DNA of 64,000 nt from Myxococcota bacterium (GTDB taxonomy: Bacteria > Myxococcota_A > UBA796 > UBA2385): NCBI GenBank assembly GCA_023150805.1, contig JAKLKF010000014.1, positions 22,321-86,320 on the forward strand, written 5' to 3'. Shown piece after piece: positions 61,803 through 64,000 of the stretch. Both the position numbers and the translations under genes were made by a program. Under the pieces are notes generated by a model. The model had not been told where the DNA came from. It searched no databases and saw nothing but the letters and a program-made list of their open reading frames with translations. The first letter of the stretch is position 1; each line of letters opens with the position of its first letter.

Positions 61803-64000
61803 GTGCCCCTCCTCCTTGCGCTCGCGCTGTGCTTGCCGTCGGCCCTCGCCGCCGCACCCGTCACCGCCGCCCTGGAGGCGACGCCCCGCCGCCCCGGCGA
61901 GCCGCGCCGGTCCTCGTCGGCCCCGGCTCCCGGCCCCGCGCCGGCCCTGGCCGCCGAACCGGACTCCACGGCGGCGCTGGCCGCGGCGCTGCGCCGGGGG
62001 GGCGTCGCGCCCGAGGCCCTGCAGGGGGCCTTCTGGCAGGACCGCCCCCCCGCGAGCCCGCCGCCCGCCGCCGCCGCCGCGGCCCTGGCCCACCCGCTGT
62101 CCCTGCCCGGCGTGCTCGACGCCCACGCGCGCGCCCTGGCGGCCGAGGCCCGCGCCCTGGCGCCGTCCTGGTCCGCGGCCTTCGCCCTGGCCGCCGCGGG
62201 TGATCCCCCCGTCGCCGGGGCCTCGTCTCCTTGCACAGCCCCGCCGGCCGTGGGCCTGGTCGCCCTGGCCTCCCGGGCCAGCCCGCTGCGCCCTCGCCAG
62301 CGCGCCTGGCTGCACGCCCAGGTCTCGCCCGGCCTGGACGCGGTGGCCGGCGAGCTGGTCGCCCAGGCCCTGGCCGCGCGCTGCCGCCGGGATCACGCCC
62401 TGGCCGGGCTGACCCCGGCCGAGCAGGCGGCCGTGCTGGCGGGGCTGGAGGCGGCGCTGGGGGCGTCGGAGGGGGCGGCTGCCGACCTGGACCCGCTGTG
62501 GGCCCGGGTCGACCGCGAGGAGCTGCTGGCCGCGGGCCGGGACTGGTCCCAGGCCGTCGAGGCCGCCGCGCTGGCCCTGGCGGCGCTGCCCGCCGCCGCC
62601 TGGCCCGGCGGGCCGCTGGTGCTGTGGACCCCCGCGGGCGAGGTCTGGCTGGGCTCGCCGGGCGCCGACAGCCTGGAGGGCGACCCCGCCCTGCTGCTCG
62701 ACCCCGGCGGCGACGACCGCTGGTCCATCGGCGCCGGCCGCGCCCTGGCCGACGTCTACGCGGCGCCCCCCGTCCGCGGCCTGGTCGACCTGGGCGGCGA
62801 CGATGGCTGGGGCGGAGGCGCCGCCGGGCCCGGGGGCGCCTTCCTGGGCCTGTCGGCGGGGCTGGACGCGGCGGGGGACGACACCTGGCGCACCGGGCCC
62901 CTGAGCCAGGGCGCCGCGTGGTTCGGCGTGTCGACCTGGCGCGACCTGGGCGGCGACGACGCCTGGACCGGCGACCGCGGCGTGCAGGGCTTCGCCGCCT
63001 ACGGCCTGGCCGCCCTGCGCGACCAGGGGGGGGCCGACCGCTACCAGGCCCAGGCATGGGCCCAGGGCGCGGCGATGGCCGGCGGCGTGGGCCTGCTGCA
63101 GGACGGCGAGGGCGACGACCGCTACGGGGTGGGGACCTGGGGCCAGGGCGCGGCCGACGGCGGCGGGCCGGGGCGCGCCGGCGGCCTGGGCTGGCTGCAG
63201 GACCAGGCCGGCGACGACCGCTACCAGGGCGGCGCGCAGGTCCAGGGCAGCGGGGCCTGGCAGGGGCTGGGCCTGCTGTGGGACCGCCGGGGCGCCGACG
63301 GCTACGACGCCGACCAGCAGGCCCAGGGCTGGGCCCGCCACCTGGGCGCCGGGGCCCTGGTCGACCGCGAGGGTGACGACCGCTACCAGCTCGCCGCGCG
63401 TGGGCAGGGCGGCGCCGCCGACCGGGCGGTGGGCTGGCTGTGGGAGGGCGGCGGCGACGACCGCCTCACCGCGGGCCCCCAGGCCCAGGCCTCGGCCCAG
63501 GGCCAGGCGCTGGCCGTGCTCGTCCTCGACGGGGGCGCCGACCTCCTGCTGCGACAGGACCCCGACCCCGGCGCCCCGGACCCCGGCGCCCCGGACCCCG
63601 GCGTGGCGGCCCTGGTCGACCGGGGAGGAGGCGCGCGCCTGCTGCAGGCTCCCCCCGGCCCGCCGCTCCCCGCGCTGCCCCGCGAGGCCGACCGCGCCGC
63701 CGTGCCCGCCGACGAGGAGCTGCGCCAGCGCCTGCTCACCCTTCGGGCCGACCTGCCCGCGCCCGAGGACCCCTCGGCCGCCGCGGGCCTGCGGGACGAG
63801 GGGACGCTGACCGCCATCGACCAGGGGCGGCTGCACGCCTCGCCCGCCGTGCGCCGCGCCGCCTGGGGGCTGGCCGCCGCGCGGGAGCGCAGCGCCGAGG
63901 AGGTGCCCGGCGCCGGCCTGCCGCGGGTCCTGGGCGCCACCTGGGCCGAGGCCGCCCACGCCGCCGTCGCCGCCGGGGGCCCCGAGGCCGCCGCAGCCGC
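61803..64000 (+). CDS. Secreted GDD-repeat protein, 3' end beyond the window
   Basis: The frame is open from GTG 61803 to the window edge (732 codons shown). A signal peptide (VPLLLALALCLPSALA) comes first. About residues 60-300 are Ala/Pro-rich helices. About residues 300-580 hold 11 repeats of a 25-35-residue unit with GGDDRW/GDDRY followed by a Gly/Gln-rich stretch ending QG. They read as short loops between beta turns, suggesting a solenoid. A Pro-rich stretch with 15-base repeats (63557-63603) and a helical end follow. I do not recognise a family. It diverges from tmk; a -10-like TATGCT lies at 61791. Confidence 0.75.
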   Translation, partial: MPLLLALALCLPSALAAAPVTAALEATPRRPGEPRRSSSAPAPGPAPALAAEPDSTAALAAALRRGGVAPEALQGAFWQDRPPASPPPAAAAAALAHPLSLPGVLDAHARALAAEARALAPSWSAAFALAAAGDPPVAGASSPCTAPPAVGLVALASRASPLRPRQRAWLHAQVSPGLDAVAGELVAQALAARCRRDHALAGLTPAEQAAVLAGLEAALGASEGAAADLDPLWARVDREELLAAGRDWSQAVEAAALALAALPAAAWPGGPLVLWTPAGEVWLGSPGADSLEGDPALLLDPGGDDRWSIGAGRALADVYAAPPVRGLVDLGGDDGWGGGAAGPGGAFLGLSAGLDAAGDDTWRTGPLSQGAAWFGVSTWRDLGGDDAWTGDRGVQGFAAYGLAALRDQGGADRYQAQAWAQGAAMAGGVGLLQDGEGDDRYGVGTWGQGAADGGGPGRAGGLGWLQDQAGDDRYQGGAQVQGSGAWQGLGLLWDRRGADGYDADQQAQGWARHLGAGALVDREGDDRYQLAARGQGGAADRAVGWLWEGGGDDRLTAGPQAQASAQGQALAVLVLDGGADLLLRQDPDPGAPDPGAPDPGVAALVDRGGGARLLQAPPGPPLPALPREADRAAVPADEELRQRLLTLRADLPAPEDPSAAAGLRDEGTLTAIDQGRLHASPAVRRAAWGLAAARERSAEEVPGAGLPRVLGATWAEAAHAAVAAGGPEAAAA

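Overview
The window is very G+C-rich, with almost every third codon position G or C. That produces many long antisense open frames that are not genes. Several features point to a Myxococcota-like or related 'deltaproteobacterial' genome: Asp/Cys-rich MopE-type repeat lipoproteins, a MYXO-CTERM-like C-terminal tail, candidate sigma-54 promoters, FHA-domain proteins, GldAFG-type ABC genes, FAD-dependent ThyX and frequent GTG/TTG starts. The phylum is an inference; no rRNA is present to settle it.

Layout. 1-7440: an edge-truncated candidate clan GH-A glycosidase with a small upstream gene (minus), a TPR protein, a small Cys protein, thyX (plus), a tiny gene behind a good sigma-54-type promoter, and an acidic TPR protein paired with a coiled-coil protein. 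7750-21269: an accessory-looking block of enzymes on both strands: a DegT-type aminotransferase, two radical SAM proteins with C-terminal cysteines, a GT2 glycosyltransferase, an arylsulfotransferase-like lipoprotein, an SGNH hydrolase, a flippase-like membrane protein, an amidinotransferase, a carbon-nitrogen hydrolase and a methyltransferase. This looks like a route to a guanidylated or amidated surface glycan or small molecule. 21417-27452: two FHA membrane proteins, a tail-fibre-like coiled-coil protein and a two-domain AAA+ ATPase, all plus strand.

27473-35722: a housekeeping run (rplU, rpmA, obgE, rsfS, rlmH, comF, a DivIVA protein, a PHP phosphoesterase) interrupted by small secreted proteins, by a second tiny gene behind a sigma-54-type promoter, and by an unusual protein that joins a sigma-region-4-like helix-turn-helix to an anti-sigma-type zinc motif and a membrane segment. 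35892-39787: an SCP2 protein convergent with a three-gene ABC system of the gliding/GldAFG type. 39951-46652: two giant lipoproteins built from MopE-type repeats, one ending in seven FG-GAP repeats and the other in a lamin-tail domain. 46698-51675: a rhomboid protease next to a small PKD protein with a sorting-type tail, then pspA and a GT-C membrane glycosyltransferase.

51657-58540: a DnaC-like ATPase with its partner, an acidic outer-membrane-barrel candidate, an aldehyde dehydrogenase, and the threonine degradation pair tdh-kbl. 58684-61734 (minus): tmk and lipB (overlapping), then serS, then tRNA-Ser(UGA), tRNA-Ser(GCU) and tRNA-Arg(ACG). 61803-end: a secreted protein of GDD[RW/Y] repeats that runs off the window. 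The only gene-free stretch over 300 bases is 7441-7749.
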